Positions 6,607 through 14,259 of a stretch of 26,225 bases of DNA are shown here, piece after piece. Position 1 is the stretch's first letter. Every line of letters starts with the position of its first letter. The stretch covers positions 1 to 26,225 of the forward strand of contig JAUWYU010000003.1 of the NCBI GenBank assembly GCA_030615655.1. The letters run 5' to 3'. The notes below the pieces were generated by a model, which saw nothing but the letters and a program-made list of their open reading frames with translations, searched no databases and was not told the origin of the DNA. The stretch is from Dehalococcoidia bacterium (lineage in GTDB: Bacteria; Chloroflexota; Dehalococcoidia; Dehalococcoidales; RBG-16-60-22). A program made the translations under genes and the position numbers.

Positions 6607-7357
6607 AAACTTCCCTGGTAAGCACCTCCGCTTCTTTATCATTGACGGCAATGGTATGTTCAAAGTGTGCCGAAAGGCTGCCGTCGGCAGTGAGCACGGT
6701 CCAGTTGTCGCCTGCCACGCGGGTATGCCAGTCGCCGACGTTCAACATCGGTTCAATGGCGAGTGTCATGCCTTTTTTAAGTACCGGGCCCGTTCCCGGT
6801 GAACCGAAATTGGGTATCTGGGGGTCCTCATGCATTTCGCGGCCGATACCGTGCCCGGTATATTCACGCACTACTGAGTAGCCTCTTGATTCGGCGTAAT
6901 TCTGAATGGCAGCGGAAACATCTCCCAGTGTCACCCCGTCACAAGCCGCGGCAATACCGGCTTCCAGGGTGTTCCTGGTAGTTTCTATGAGTCGCCTGGC
7001 CTCCGGATTTACCTCGCCAACGGTCACGGTTACCGCGGCATCACCCTGAAAATTATTATAAACGGCGCCAAAGTCAAGGGAAACGATGTCACCATCATTC
7101 AGGACTCTATCCCCTGGAATCCCGTGCACTATCTCGTCATTTACGGACACGCAGAGATTGGCCGGAAAGCCGCGGTAGCCTTTAAATGAAGACCTGGCCC
7201 CCAGCCTTTCCAGTTCTCTCCCGGTAATAATATCCAGTTCCTTAGTTTTCATACCCGGTTTAATGTGCTCACTTACTATTTTAAGTACTTCAGCGACAAT
7301 TTTTCCAGCCTGCCGCATGAAAGCAATCTCTACATCAGATTTTATGATGATACCCAT
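6599..7357 (-). CDS. map: Methionine aminopeptidase, type I
   Basis: The protein has 252 residues, the usual type I size. It removes the initiator methionine from nascent proteins. All expected metal ligands are present: Asp95 (LDFGA), Asp106 (GDAA), His169 (GHGIG), Glu202 (AIEP) and Glu233 (HFEHT). The substrate-site His78 is in VHGIPG. No N-terminal zinc-finger extension is present. The order secY-adk-map-infA is standard. Its stop overlaps the infA start by 8 nt, and the gap from adk is 16 nt. Confidence 0.97.
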   Translation of the reverse strand: MGIIIKSDVEIAFMRQAGKIVAEVLKIVSEHIKPGMKTKELDIITGRELERLGARSSFKGYRGFPANLCVSVNDEIVHGIPGDRVLNDGDIVSLDFGAVYNNFQGDAAVTVTVGEVNPEARRLIETTRNTLEAGIAAACDGVTLGDVSAAIQNYAESRGYSVVREYTGHGIGREMHEDPQIPNFGSPGTGPVLKKGMTLAIEPMLNVGDWHTRVAGDNWTVLTADGSLSAHFEHTIAVNDKEAEVLTREVYA

Positions 7358-7373
7358 CCAGTTGCAATCCCCC

Positions 7374-8015
7374 CTAACTCAGGGCGGCTACTATCCTCCG
7401 ATTCACCTCAGCTGCGCCGCCCTCGCCATTTATCTCCAGTAGCTTGCCGGCCCGGCTATAGTAGTCGATAAGAGGGGACGTTTCCATAAAATAAACCTCC
7501 AACCGCTTTTTCACTGTCTCCACGTTATCATCAGGGCGCTGGTACAGCTCGCCGCCGCAGCGGTCACACTTTCCCGCAATCCTGGGTGGTGAGTCGACCG
7601 CATGGTAGGGTGCTTGACAGTTGCGGCAAATCCAGCGTCCGCTTAGTCTCTTCAGGAGTTCTCCTTCGGATACCATAACGTATACTACCCTTTCGATTGC
7701 TTTAGCCTGCTGCGCCAGGGTCTTGTCCAGTGCCTCCGCCTGCTGTATATTTCTGGGGAAACCGTCAAGTAGTGCCCCGTTTTCGCAGTCAGGTGCCGAT
7801 AGCCTCTCCAGCACCATTTGTATGGTTATCTCATCGGGAACCAGTTGTCCCTTATCCATATAGGACTTGGCCTTTTTGCCCAGTTCGGTTTCCTGCTGCA
7901 GCGCCTGCCGGAAAAGGTCGCCGGAGGCCACCTGTATCAGGTTCAGCTTCTCCGCCAGCATGACTGCCTGTGTACCTTTGCCCGCTCCGGGGGCTCCCAA
8001 GAGAATAATATACAA
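7374..8015 (-). CDS. adk: Adenylate kinase, zinc-type LID
   Basis: The protein has 213 residues. The P-loop GAPGAGKGTQ is at residues 7-16, the AMP site includes SGDLFR, and the LID carries Cys130, Cys133, Cys150 and Cys153 of the zinc-binding long form. It catalyses ATP + AMP to 2 ADP in the cytosol. The start is a TTG at 8015 with AGGAG six bases upstream; no ATG gives a complete P-loop region. The gene begins 9 nt after secY. Confidence 0.97.
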   Translation of the reverse strand: MYIILLGAPGAGKGTQAVMLAEKLNLIQVASGDLFRQALQQETELGKKAKSYMDKGQLVPDEITIQMVLERLSAPDCENGALLDGFPRNIQQAEALDKTLAQQAKAIERVVYVMVSEGELLKRLSGRWICRNCQAPYHAVDSPPRIAGKCDRCGGELYQRPDDNVETVKKRLEVYFMETSPLIDYYSRAGKLLEINGEGGAAEVNRRIVAALS

Positions 8016-8024
8016 CTTTTACTC

Positions 8025-9335
8025 CTATTTAATAAAGCCTTCGTAGCGCCGCATTACCAGCTGTGCCTCAAGTTGCTTCATGGTATCCAGCACAACACCG
8101 ACCACAATGAGCATGCCCAGGCTGGACAGCTGTAGCTGCTGGACATTGGTGACAGTTCGCGCTACAAAGGGCATTACCGCTACGCCGGCCAGGAAGAGCG
8201 CACCGGCCCATGTTATGCGGTTAATGACACTGCGAAGATATGTGGCCGTGTTTTTCCCGGGCCGGATGCCGGGAATGAATCCTCCCTGCCTCTGCAGAGT
8301 GCCGGGCAGGTCCTGCTGTTGATAGGTCACCAGGGTATAGAAGAATGTGAAGGCGACTGCCAGCATAAAGTAAAAAGCCCAGTAAAACAGACCCAGGGGC
8401 AGGGTGGTATCGGGGCTGAACAGCCGTTTGATAGTATCCGCAAAGCCCGGGTCTCCGGGAGTGACGAAGTAGCTGGCTACAATTCCCGGGAAGAGCACCA
8501 CCGACATAGCAAAGATGAGCGGTATCATCCCTGAGCTGTTTACCCGCATGGGAATATGAGTTGTCCCCGCTTGCCGGTACATGCGACCGCCACGAAAGAC
8601 ACTGCGGGCATACTGCACCGGAATGCGGCGGTGCGCCTCGGTGAAGATGACAATCAGCACAACGGTAATCAGGACGATGACCAGATATACGCCCAGCCCC
8701 GTGAAGTTTTCTTTAGCCAGGAAACCCTGACCAATTAATTGCGGCAGGCCGGCGACGATACCCCCGAATATTATTATGGAGATGCCGTTGCCGATGCCGT
8801 ATTCCGTAATAAGCTCTCCCAGCCAGACCAGGAAGATAGTCCCGGCTATCAGTGAAATGACCATGGCCACGGTTGGCAGGGGGTCGGAACTGCTGACCGC
8901 GCCAGCGCGCTGGAGTATGACCAGCTGTCCATATCCCGAAAGACCGGCCAGGGGCACCGTCATCCAGTGAGTAATCAGGTTAATCTTGTTTCTACCCGCT
9001 TCTCCCTCCTGCGAGAGGGCCTGCAGCCGTGGGATAGTCGGCACCAGGAGTATCATAATAATTGAAGCCGTAATGTAGGGATAAACCCCCATAGCCGCTA
9101 CACTGAACTGCTTCATGGCGCCGCCACTGAAGAGGTCAAGCATGCCCAGCAGGGCATTGCTCTCGAAGAGCTCCTGCAGGGCCTCCAGGTTGACCCCGGG
9201 CAGAGGCACGTGGGCTACAAAGCGAAATATTACCAGGATACCGACGGTAATGAGGATGCGGCGCCTCAGGTCCGGGAGGCTGAAGGCATCAATCATTGCC
9301 TGCAGCAGTCTGGGTCTACTCGGCCTTTGCCGCAT
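8025..9335 (-). CDS. secY: Protein translocase channel subunit SecY
   Basis: The protein has 436 residues and ten predicted membrane segments, the normal SecY layout. Typical features are VPLPGVN after the first helix, a plug region with LLGMLDLFSGGAMKQFSVAAMGVYPYI, the cytosolic loop RRIPVQYARSVFRG, and TFFYT near helix 8. It forms the inner-membrane channel for Sec export and membrane insertion. The ATG at 9335 has GAGGAGG at 9342-9348, so the coding region overlaps the end of rplO by 20 nt. Adk follows. Confidence 0.97.
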   Translation of the reverse strand: MRQRPSRPRLLQAMIDAFSLPDLRRRILITVGILVIFRFVAHVPLPGVNLEALQELFESNALLGMLDLFSGGAMKQFSVAAMGVYPYITASIIMILLVPTIPRLQALSQEGEAGRNKINLITHWMTVPLAGLSGYGQLVILQRAGAVSSSDPLPTVAMVISLIAGTIFLVWLGELITEYGIGNGISIIIFGGIVAGLPQLIGQGFLAKENFTGLGVYLVIVLITVVLIVIFTEAHRRIPVQYARSVFRGGRMYRQAGTTHIPMRVNSSGMIPLIFAMSVVLFPGIVASYFVTPGDPGFADTIKRLFSPDTTLPLGLFYWAFYFMLAVAFTFFYTLVTYQQQDLPGTLQRQGGFIPGIRPGKNTATYLRSVINRITWAGALFLAGVAVMPFVARTVTNVQQLQLSSLGMLIVVGVVLDTMKQLEAQLVMRRYEGFIK

Positions 9336-9783
9336 GCTCTACCTCCTCAGTTGTGCCACCGGCCGCCTCTATCTTGGCCTTGGCTGAAGCTGAAAACTTA
9401 TTTGCCTTAACTGTGATGGGATGTTTGATATCGCCATCAGCTAGAATTTTAATCGGGTTCCGTAATGATTTAACCATCCTGGCCGCCACCAGCGTCTCCG
9501 GAGTCACCTCACTGCCGGCGTCGAATGTGCCAAGCTGGCCAACATTAACGGTGCTGTACTCCGTCCTGAAGATGTTGGTGAAACCGCGCTTTCGGGGGAG
9601 GCGCTTGATTAAAGGCAGTTGGCCGCCCTCAAAGCCGGGACGCATCTTGTAGCCGGCACGGGACTTCTGCCCTTTACAGCCGCGCCCGGAATAGGTACCG
9701 TGACCGCTGCCGTTACCGCGCCCTACGCGCTTCCTGGCTTTTTTGGAGCCGGGTGCCGGGGCGATATCATTCTGTCTGGCCAA
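9316..9783 (-). CDS. rplO: 50S ribosomal protein L15
   Basis: The protein has 155 residues. The N-terminal APGSKKARKRVGRGNGSGHG followed by SGRGCKGQKSRAG is characteristic of L15, a late-assembly 50S protein that extends into 23S rRNA. The start appears to be a TTG at 9783, inside the last codons of rpmD (17-nt overlap). The 3' end overlaps secY by 20 nt. The order rpsE-rpmD-rplO-secY is the conserved spc operon order. Confidence 0.95.
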   Translation of the reverse strand: MARQNDIAPAPGSKKARKRVGRGNGSGHGTYSGRGCKGQKSRAGYKMRPGFEGGQLPLIKRLPRKRGFTNIFRTEYSTVNVGQLGTFDAGSEVTPETLVAARMVKSLRNPIKILADGDIKHPITVKANKFSASAKAKIEAAGGTTEEVEHAAKAE

Positions 9784-9961
9784 TCTCTTCCTCCACTTTT
9801 ACCAGGTGTCTCACCTTGTTAATCATGCCGCGAACGGAGTTGGTATCTTCATGGACAACGCTCTGATTCAGCCGATGAAAACCGAGTGACGACAGGGTTC
9901 TCTTCTGGCTCTCTTCATAGCCGATGCCGCTTTTAATCCAGGTAATGCGCAGTTTACTCAC
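9767..9961 (-). CDS. rpmD: 50S ribosomal protein L30
   Basis: The protein has 64 residues and starts with a GTG at 9961 (MSKLRITWIKSGIGYEESQKRTLSSLGFHRLNQSV). The short alpha-beta fold and the central TLxxLGFxRLNQ motif define L30. It overlaps rpsE by 8 nt and rplO by 17 nt, so all three are probably translationally coupled. Size and position in the spc cluster are standard. Confidence 0.95.
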   Translation of the reverse strand: MSKLRITWIKSGIGYEESQKRTLSSLGFHRLNQSVVHEDTNSVRGMINKVRHLVKVEEEIGQTE

Positions 9962-10478
9962 TGTCTAACGCCTCCTCGGTACTAGCGGGCGCCTTGCGCC
10001 TGGCGAGTTCTTTCTTCGGGTCTCTTAGCTCGCTGAGAGCCCGCATGGTTGCCTTGGCAACATTAATATGGTTAGCGGTTCCAAGCGACTTCGTCAGTAT
10101 ATCTTTAATGCCGCAGGCTTCCAGCACCGCCCGGACACTGCCGCCGGCAATGACGCCGGTGCCCGGCGCCGCCGGTTTCAGCAGGACCCTGGCGGCTCCA
10201 AAGTTTACCGTAATTTCATGAGGGATGGTACTTCCGGCCAGTGGTACTCTGATTAAATTCTTCCTGGCCTTAGCACCGCCCTTATTGATAGCCGAGGGCA
10301 CTTCGTTTGCCTTGCCAATACCCAGGCCGACATGCCCCTCGCCGTCGCCGGTTACCACCAGGGCGCTGAACCTGAGACGCTTGCCCCCTTTCATCACCTT
10401 GGCAACGCGGTTGACGTCTATCAACTTATCGTTGAGGTTCAGTTCGACTGAGTCTATCTGGCTTAATGGCTGCTTCAT
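9954..10478 (-). CDS. rpsE: 30S ribosomal protein S5
   Basis: The protein has 174 residues. The N-terminal double-stranded-RNA-binding-like domain contains VNRVAKVMKGGKRLRFSALVV and GHVGLGIGKANEVPSAI; the C-terminal domain contains PGTGVIAGGSVRAVLEACGI and SLGTANHINVAKAT. S5 lies at the mRNA entrance with S3 and S4 and affects decoding accuracy. The ATG at 10478 follows rplR by 20 nt; the stop overlaps rpmD by 8 nt. Confidence 0.97.
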   Translation of the reverse strand: MKQPLSQIDSVELNLNDKLIDVNRVAKVMKGGKRLRFSALVVTGDGEGHVGLGIGKANEVPSAINKGGAKARKNLIRVPLAGSTIPHEITVNFGAARVLLKPAAPGTGVIAGGSVRAVLEACGIKDILTKSLGTANHINVAKATMRALSELRDPKKELARRKAPASTEEALDSE

Positions 10479-10498
10479 TCGCTTTTAAAATACCTCAC

Positions 10499-10864
10499 TT
10501 AAAACTTGAGTCCCCCCTGTCGGGCTGCCTCCGCCAGCGCTTTCACCCGGCCATGGTACTTAAAGCCACCGCGGTCAAACGCTACCTGAGATATTCCCTT
10601 ATCGGCGGCGCGCTTGGCCAGAAGCTGGCCGACCATCTCTGCCCGGCCTGTCTTTGATTTACCCGCAGTATCGTTTTTTATCTCCATATCAAGGGTTGAA
10701 GCGGAGGCCAGGGTATGCCCCTGAGCATCGTCAATCACCTGAGCATAAATGTTGTTCAAGCTGCGGAAAACGCACAAACGAGGCTTAGAGTTGGTACCGT
10801 TCACCTTCTGCCTGACCCTATGGTGTCGCCTGTAGCGTGCTTCTCTGGTATCAGATTTTCCCAT
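10499..10864 (-). CDS. rplR: 50S ribosomal protein L18
   Basis: The protein has 121 residues. RYRRHHRVRQKVNGTNSKPRLCVFRSLNNIYAQVIDD and the C-terminal VAFDRGGFKYHGRVKALAEAARQGGLKF are diagnostic. L18 binds 5S rRNA in the central protuberance together with L5. Length and position (rplF-rplR-rpsE) are normal; the gap from rplF is 5 nt. Confidence 0.97.
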   Translation of the reverse strand: MGKSDTREARYRRHHRVRQKVNGTNSKPRLCVFRSLNNIYAQVIDDAQGHTLASASTLDMEIKNDTAGKSKTGRAEMVGQLLAKRAADKGISQVAFDRGGFKYHGRVKALAEAARQGGLKF

Positions 10865-10869
10865 GATTA

Positions 10870-11418
10870 TTACCCGCCAACCACCTTACCGGCCTTGCCC
10901 GGTTTAAGGTGGACAATTTCTCCGGCATATCTAATGCCCTTGCCTTTGTAGGCATCCGGAGGGCGAATCGCGCGAATTTCGGCGGCTATCTGGCCGACGG
11001 CCTCTTTATTAATCCCGGTAACCTTAATCCTGTTGTTCCCTTCTACATCCAGAGTGGTACCGGGTAAGGGTGTTACCTCCACCGGGTGCGAGTAGCCAAT
11101 ACGAATTACCAGTTTATCACCGACTTTCTCGGCACGGTAACCCACTCCTACTATTTCCAGTATCTTCTCGAAGCCTTTAGACACCCCTTCTACCATATTG
11201 GCCAGAAGGCTTCGCGTCAGCCCGTGGTAAGAACGGTGCTTCTTGCTGTCACTGGGCCGGGACACAGTTAAGGTATCACCTTCCAGGTTGACGAGCATAT
11301 CAGAGGGAAGGGAGCGGCTGAGCTCGCCTTTAGGGCCGCTTACCATAACCCTCTCCCCTTCAATATTCACCGTTACCCCGGCTGGAACCGCTATCGGCAT
11401 TCGTCCTATTCTAGACAT
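10870..11418 (-). CDS. rplF: 50S ribosomal protein L6
   Basis: From the ATG at 11418 the protein has 182 residues and starts MSRIGRMPIAVPAGVTV, the standard L6 start. An in-frame GTG at 11427 would add three residues, but it overlaps the GGAG ribosome-binding site that serves the ATG eight bases later. The two-lobed fold ends with the family signature PPDAYKGKGIRYAGEIVHLKPGK. L6 binds near the sarcin-ricin loop and the factor-binding site. rpsH lies upstream and rplR 5 nt downstream. Confidence 0.96.
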   Translation of the reverse strand: MSRIGRMPIAVPAGVTVNIEGERVMVSGPKGELSRSLPSDMLVNLEGDTLTVSRPSDSKKHRSYHGLTRSLLANMVEGVSKGFEKILEIVGVGYRAEKVGDKLVIRIGYSHPVEVTPLPGTTLDVEGNNRIKVTGINKEAVGQIAAEIRAIRPPDAYKGKGIRYAGEIVHLKPGKAGKVVGG

Positions 11419-11439
11419 ACGTATCACTCCAAAGCTGGT

Positions 11440-11838
11440 TTACCATACGTAGCACAAGAGCTCTCCACCAGAGCCCTGGTGCCAGGCTTGCTGTCCGGTT
11501 CTGACACCCTTAGATGTGGAAACAATGGCAATACCCAGACCGCTGTAAACACGCGGGATTTCTTTCTTCTGCACATAAACTCTCAGCCCCGGTTTACTGA
11601 CGCGCTTCAATCCCGAAATGGCGGGTTTATTGTCATCTAAATACCTCAGGATAATCTTAATTGCCCGGTGTGGCTTGCCCTTGATCACCTCATAATCAGT
11701 AACAAAGCCTTCCTCTTTGAGGATTCTGGCAATTGATAACTTTATCTTGGAGGCAGGTATCAGCACATTATCATGCCTTGCCATAATGGCGTTTCGTATT
11801 CGGGTTAACATGTCGGCTATTGGGTCCGTGACTGTCAT
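11440..11838 (-). CDS. rpsH: 30S ribosomal protein S8
   Basis: The protein has 132 residues, starts with MTVTDPIADMLTRIRNA and ends with the GVRTGQQAWHQGSGGELLCYVW stretch, both typical of S8. S8 binds helix 21 of 16S rRNA and is the feedback repressor of the spc operon in E. coli. The ATG at 11838 has AAGGAA eight to nine bases upstream. It is preceded by the zinc-type S14 gene and followed by rplF. Confidence 0.97.
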   Translation of the reverse strand: MTVTDPIADMLTRIRNAIMARHDNVLIPASKIKLSIARILKEEGFVTDYEVIKGKPHRAIKIILRYLDDNKPAISGLKRVSKPGLRVYVQKKEIPRVYSGLGIAIVSTSKGVRTGQQAWHQGSGGELLCYVW

Positions 11839-11860
11839 ACCTGTATATTCCTTCTTAAAA

Positions 11861-12046
11861 TTACCAGCTGGATTTTTTTACTCCCGGGAGTTGGGCGTTA
11901 AGTGCCAGTTTACGAAAACATATCCGGCACACGCCGAACTTGCGTATATAGGCGCGAGGCCGCCCGCATAGTCGGCACCGGTTATACTGCCGTACCTTGT
12001 ATTTGGGCGAACGCTCGGACTTTACTATCATTGACTTCTTGGCCAT
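11861..12046 (-). CDS. rpsZ: 30S ribosomal protein S14, type Z (zinc)
   Basis: The protein has 61 residues, the size of the short zinc-binding S14. Cys24, Cys27, Cys40 and Cys43 (NRCRLCGRP and GVCRICFRK) form the zinc site. The long, zinc-free S14 lacks these. It sits between rplE and rpsH as in most spc operons; only 2 nt separate it from rplE. The gene is also called rpsN in many genomes. Confidence 0.97.
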   Translation of the reverse strand: MAKKSMIVKSERSPKYKVRQYNRCRLCGRPRAYIRKFGVCRICFRKLALNAQLPGVKKSSW

Positions 12047-12048
12047 AG

Positions 12049-12600
12049 CTAACTTGCTCCATCCTTGGCAAAGGGCATCCCCAGCAATTCAAGCAGATGT
12101 CTGCCATCCTCATCGTTTTCTGCCGTGGTAATAATTGATATTCCTATGCCGCGTACTTTGTCTATCTTGTCATAATCTATCTCGGGGAAAAATATTTGCT
12201 CCTTGAGTCCCAATGTGTAGTTACCCCGGCCGTCAAAGGAGTCCGGAGAGACTCCCAGGAACTCATGTGTGCGCGGCAGTACCGCATTGACCAGTTTATC
12301 AAAGAAGTCATACATGCGTTCGCCTCGCAGGGTCACCATTAAGCCGATGGGCATTCCTTCTCTTAATTTGAAGGCAGCAATAGATTTTTTAGCACGAGTA
12401 GTTACCGGGTGCTGTCCGGAAATAGCGGCCATGTCTCCCTCCGCCGATTCCAGCGCCTTGGCGTTCTGAATTGCCTCGCCCAGGCCGATATTGAGCACTA
12501 TCTTCTCAAGGCGCGGTACCTGCATAATATTAGTGTACCCGCAGAGCTCCATCAGGCGGGGTATAGCCTCTTGACGATATTTTTCCTTCAGTCTTGCCAT
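12049..12600 (-). CDS. rplE: 50S ribosomal protein L5
   Basis: The protein has 183 residues. IMQVPRLEKIVLNIGLGEA near the N-terminus, RAKKSIAAFKLREGMPIGLMVTLRGERMYDFFDKLV in the middle, and FPEIDYDKIDKVRGIGISIITTA define L5. It binds 5S rRNA in the central protuberance and contacts P-site tRNA. The ATG at 12600 directly abuts the rplX stop, which suggests coupled translation. Confidence 0.97.
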   Translation of the reverse strand: MARLKEKYRQEAIPRLMELCGYTNIMQVPRLEKIVLNIGLGEAIQNAKALESAEGDMAAISGQHPVTTRAKKSIAAFKLREGMPIGLMVTLRGERMYDFFDKLVNAVLPRTHEFLGVSPDSFDGRGNYTLGLKEQIFFPEIDYDKIDKVRGIGISIITTAENDEDGRHLLELLGMPFAKDGAS

Positions 12601-12912
12601 CTAATCAATCACCTCACGGCAGGCAAGGCACATTCGGACCCTGCGGCCATCCTCCAGTGTTTCAAAGCCAATCCGGCCGGGCTTATTGCACTTGTCGCAG
12701 AGCAGCATGACATTGGAGATATGGACGGGCGCTTCCAGGTCTATTATGCCGGCCTGCCTGACCCTCCCTCTGGCTTTGGAGTGCTTTTTAATAAAGTTGA
12801 TGCCTTCAACTATTATCTGCTGCTTCTTGGGATAGGCAAAACGGACCTTGCCCTTTTTACCCTTGTCTTTACCCGCAATAACCAGCACGGTATCATCTTT
12901 TCTAATCTTCAT
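12601..12912 (-). CDS. rplX: 50S ribosomal protein L24, four-cysteine form
   Basis: The protein has 103 residues. The KOW motif lies in DDTVLVIAGKDKGKKGKV, followed by VEGINFIKKH. The C-terminal half has Cys72-x2-Cys75 and Cys95-x2-Cys98 (LCDKCNKPGR, RMCLACREVID), a likely zinc ribbon kept by many bacterial L24 proteins. L24 starts 50S assembly and lies by the exit tunnel mouth. Order rplN-rplX-rplE is conserved; it ends directly before the rplE start. Confidence 0.97.
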   Translation of the reverse strand: MKIRKDDTVLVIAGKDKGKKGKVRFAYPKKQQIIVEGINFIKKHSKARGRVRQAGIIDLEAPVHISNVMLLCDKCNKPGRIGFETLEDGRRVRMCLACREVID

Positions 12913-12926
12913 AGTCTGTTCTGCCC

Positions 12927-13295
12927 TTATAGAACCTCAGGCGCCAGTGAAATAATTTTGGTATAATTCTTGTCTCGTAATTCCCTGGCTACCGGTCCGA
13001 AGATTCGGGTGCCTTTGGGATTATTTTTATCGGTGAGAATCACCGCCGCATTTTCATCGAATCTGATATAAGAGCCATCGGGACGCCGGTATGGTTGCGC
13101 CGTACGAATGATAACGGCCCGTACCACGTCGCCCTTTTTGGTGGCAGCGTTGGGTATTGCCCGCTTGACGGAAGCCACGATAATATCTCCGACTCTGGCA
13201 TATTTCCTGCGGGTGCCACCGAGCACGTTGATGCACATTATTTCCCGGGCGCCGGTGTTATCGGCTACTTTGAGTCTGCTCTGCATCTGAATCAT
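12927..13295 (-). CDS. rplN: 50S ribosomal protein L14
   Basis: The protein has 122 residues, the invariant bacterial L14 length. MIQMQSRLKVADNTGAREIMCINVLGG and GTRIFGPVARELRDKNYTKIISLAPEVL are diagnostic. L14 lies at the subunit interface and binds 23S rRNA with L19. It follows rpsQ by 18 nt and precedes rplX by 14 nt. Confidence 0.98.
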   Translation of the reverse strand: MIQMQSRLKVADNTGAREIMCINVLGGTRRKYARVGDIIVASVKRAIPNAATKKGDVVRAVIIRTAQPYRRPDGSYIRFDENAAVILTDKNNPKGTRIFGPVARELRDKNYTKIISLAPEVL

Positions 13296-13313
13296 GATAA
13301 TAACACCAAAACC

Positions 13314-13598
13314 TTAGTTCGTTATCTCCTTCGGTTGAATCTCGGCCACCTCTCCTTTGGTTACTATCTCCGCCACCCGCCATCGTTTGTCCTTGGAGAG
13401 CGGGCGGGTCTCGACAATCCTTACCGTGTCACCCAGTTGGCACTGGTTCTTTTCATCATGAGCCTTGTATTTCACGGCTCTCCTGATGGTCTTCTTGTAC
13501 ATGGGGTGGCGCCTGGGTGTTTCCACGGCGATAACCACGGTTTTATCCATTTTATCGCTTACTACTTTGCCAAACCTGGTCTTGCGCTTTCCTTCCAT
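13314..13598 (-). CDS. rpsQ: 30S ribosomal protein S17
   Basis: The protein has 94 residues. The OB fold contains GKVVSDKMDKTVVIAVE near the N-terminus, YKAHDEKNQCQLGDTVRIVETRPLSKDKRWRVAEIV in the centre, all S17 hallmarks. S17 is a primary 16S rRNA-binding protein in the 30S body. The ATG at 13598 follows rpmC by 10 nt. Confidence 0.97.
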   Translation of the reverse strand: MEGKRKTRFGKVVSDKMDKTVVIAVETPRRHPMYKKTIRRAVKYKAHDEKNQCQLGDTVRIVETRPLSKDKRWRVAEIVTKGEVAEIQPKEITN

Positions 13599-13608
13599 CC
13601 CTGAATAC

Positions 13609-13806
13609 CTACCTTATCCTCAGTTCTCTTTCCTTGAGCAGGGTATTCAATCGAGCAATCATTTTCTTAACCCTCCGTAGTTCGCGGTGATTCACCAGCT
13701 GCTTGGTAGCGAGGCGAAAACGCAGGTTAAAAAGCTCCTGGTGAGCTTCCTCTAACTGCTTTGTTAAGTCGCTGGTGCTCAGGTCTCTGAATTCCTTTAG
13801 TTCCAA
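13609..13806 (-). CDS. rpmC: 50S ribosomal protein L29
   Basis: The protein has 65 residues forming the two-helix hairpin of L29 (ELFNLRFRLATKQLVNHRELRRVKKMIARLNTLLKER). L29 lies at the exit tunnel mouth near L23, where trigger factor and SRP dock. The start is a TTG at 13806; AGGGAG lies upstream. Position between rplP and rpsQ is standard. Confidence 0.96.
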   Translation of the reverse strand: MELKEFRDLSTSDLTKQLEEAHQELFNLRFRLATKQLVNHRELRRVKKMIARLNTLLKERELRIR

Positions 13807-13818
13807 TGCGCTGGCTCC

Positions 13819-14259
13819 CTACTTTGCGAAATCACCGCTAACGGCGGCTAAGGTTTCCCTGACCAGAAATCTGGTCTTTATCGGCAGTTTGTGCGAGGCC
13901 AGGCGTATTGCCTCCCTGGCTACCTTTTCGCCGACTCCGGCCATTTCAAATATTATTCTCCCGGCTCTGACTACAGCTACCCAGTGGTCGGGGACACCCT
14001 TACCACTGCCCATACGGGTTTCCGCCGGCTTCTTACTGACCGGTTTGTCCGGGAAGATGCGTATCCACACCTTGCCCCCACGGCGGATATGACGGGTAAT
14101 GGCACGACGGGCGGCCTCAATCTGCTCACTGGTTAGCCAGGCTGACTCCAGTGCCTGTAGACCGAAATCACCGAAGCCGATGGTATTCCCTACATGGGCT
14201 TTACCCCGGCGGTGTCCCCGCTGAACCTTACGATATTTAACGCGCTTAGGCTGCTGCAT
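13819..14259 (-). CDS. rplP: 50S ribosomal protein L16
   Basis: The protein has 146 residues. QPKRVKYRKVQRGHRRGKAHVGNTIGFGDFGLQALE and the WIRIFPDKPVSKKPAETRMGSGKG loop, which reaches toward A-site tRNA, are diagnostic. L16 is a late-assembly protein at the A-site finger and peptidyl transferase region. The ATG at 14259 lies inside the 3' end of the extended rpsC, giving a 14-nt overlap. rpmC follows 12 nt on. Confidence 0.97.
   Translation of the reverse strand: MQQPKRVKYRKVQRGHRRGKAHVGNTIGFGDFGLQALESAWLTSEQIEAARRAITRHIRRGGKVWIRIFPDKPVSKKPAETRMGSGKGVPDHWVAVVRAGRIIFEMAGVGEKVAREAIRLASHKLPIKTRFLVRETLAAVSGDFAK

Noticed and set aside
6607..6663. N-terminal extension of IF-1
   Set aside because: It would overlap map by 65 nt and make IF-1 19 residues too long; the ATG at 6606 gives the exact family length.
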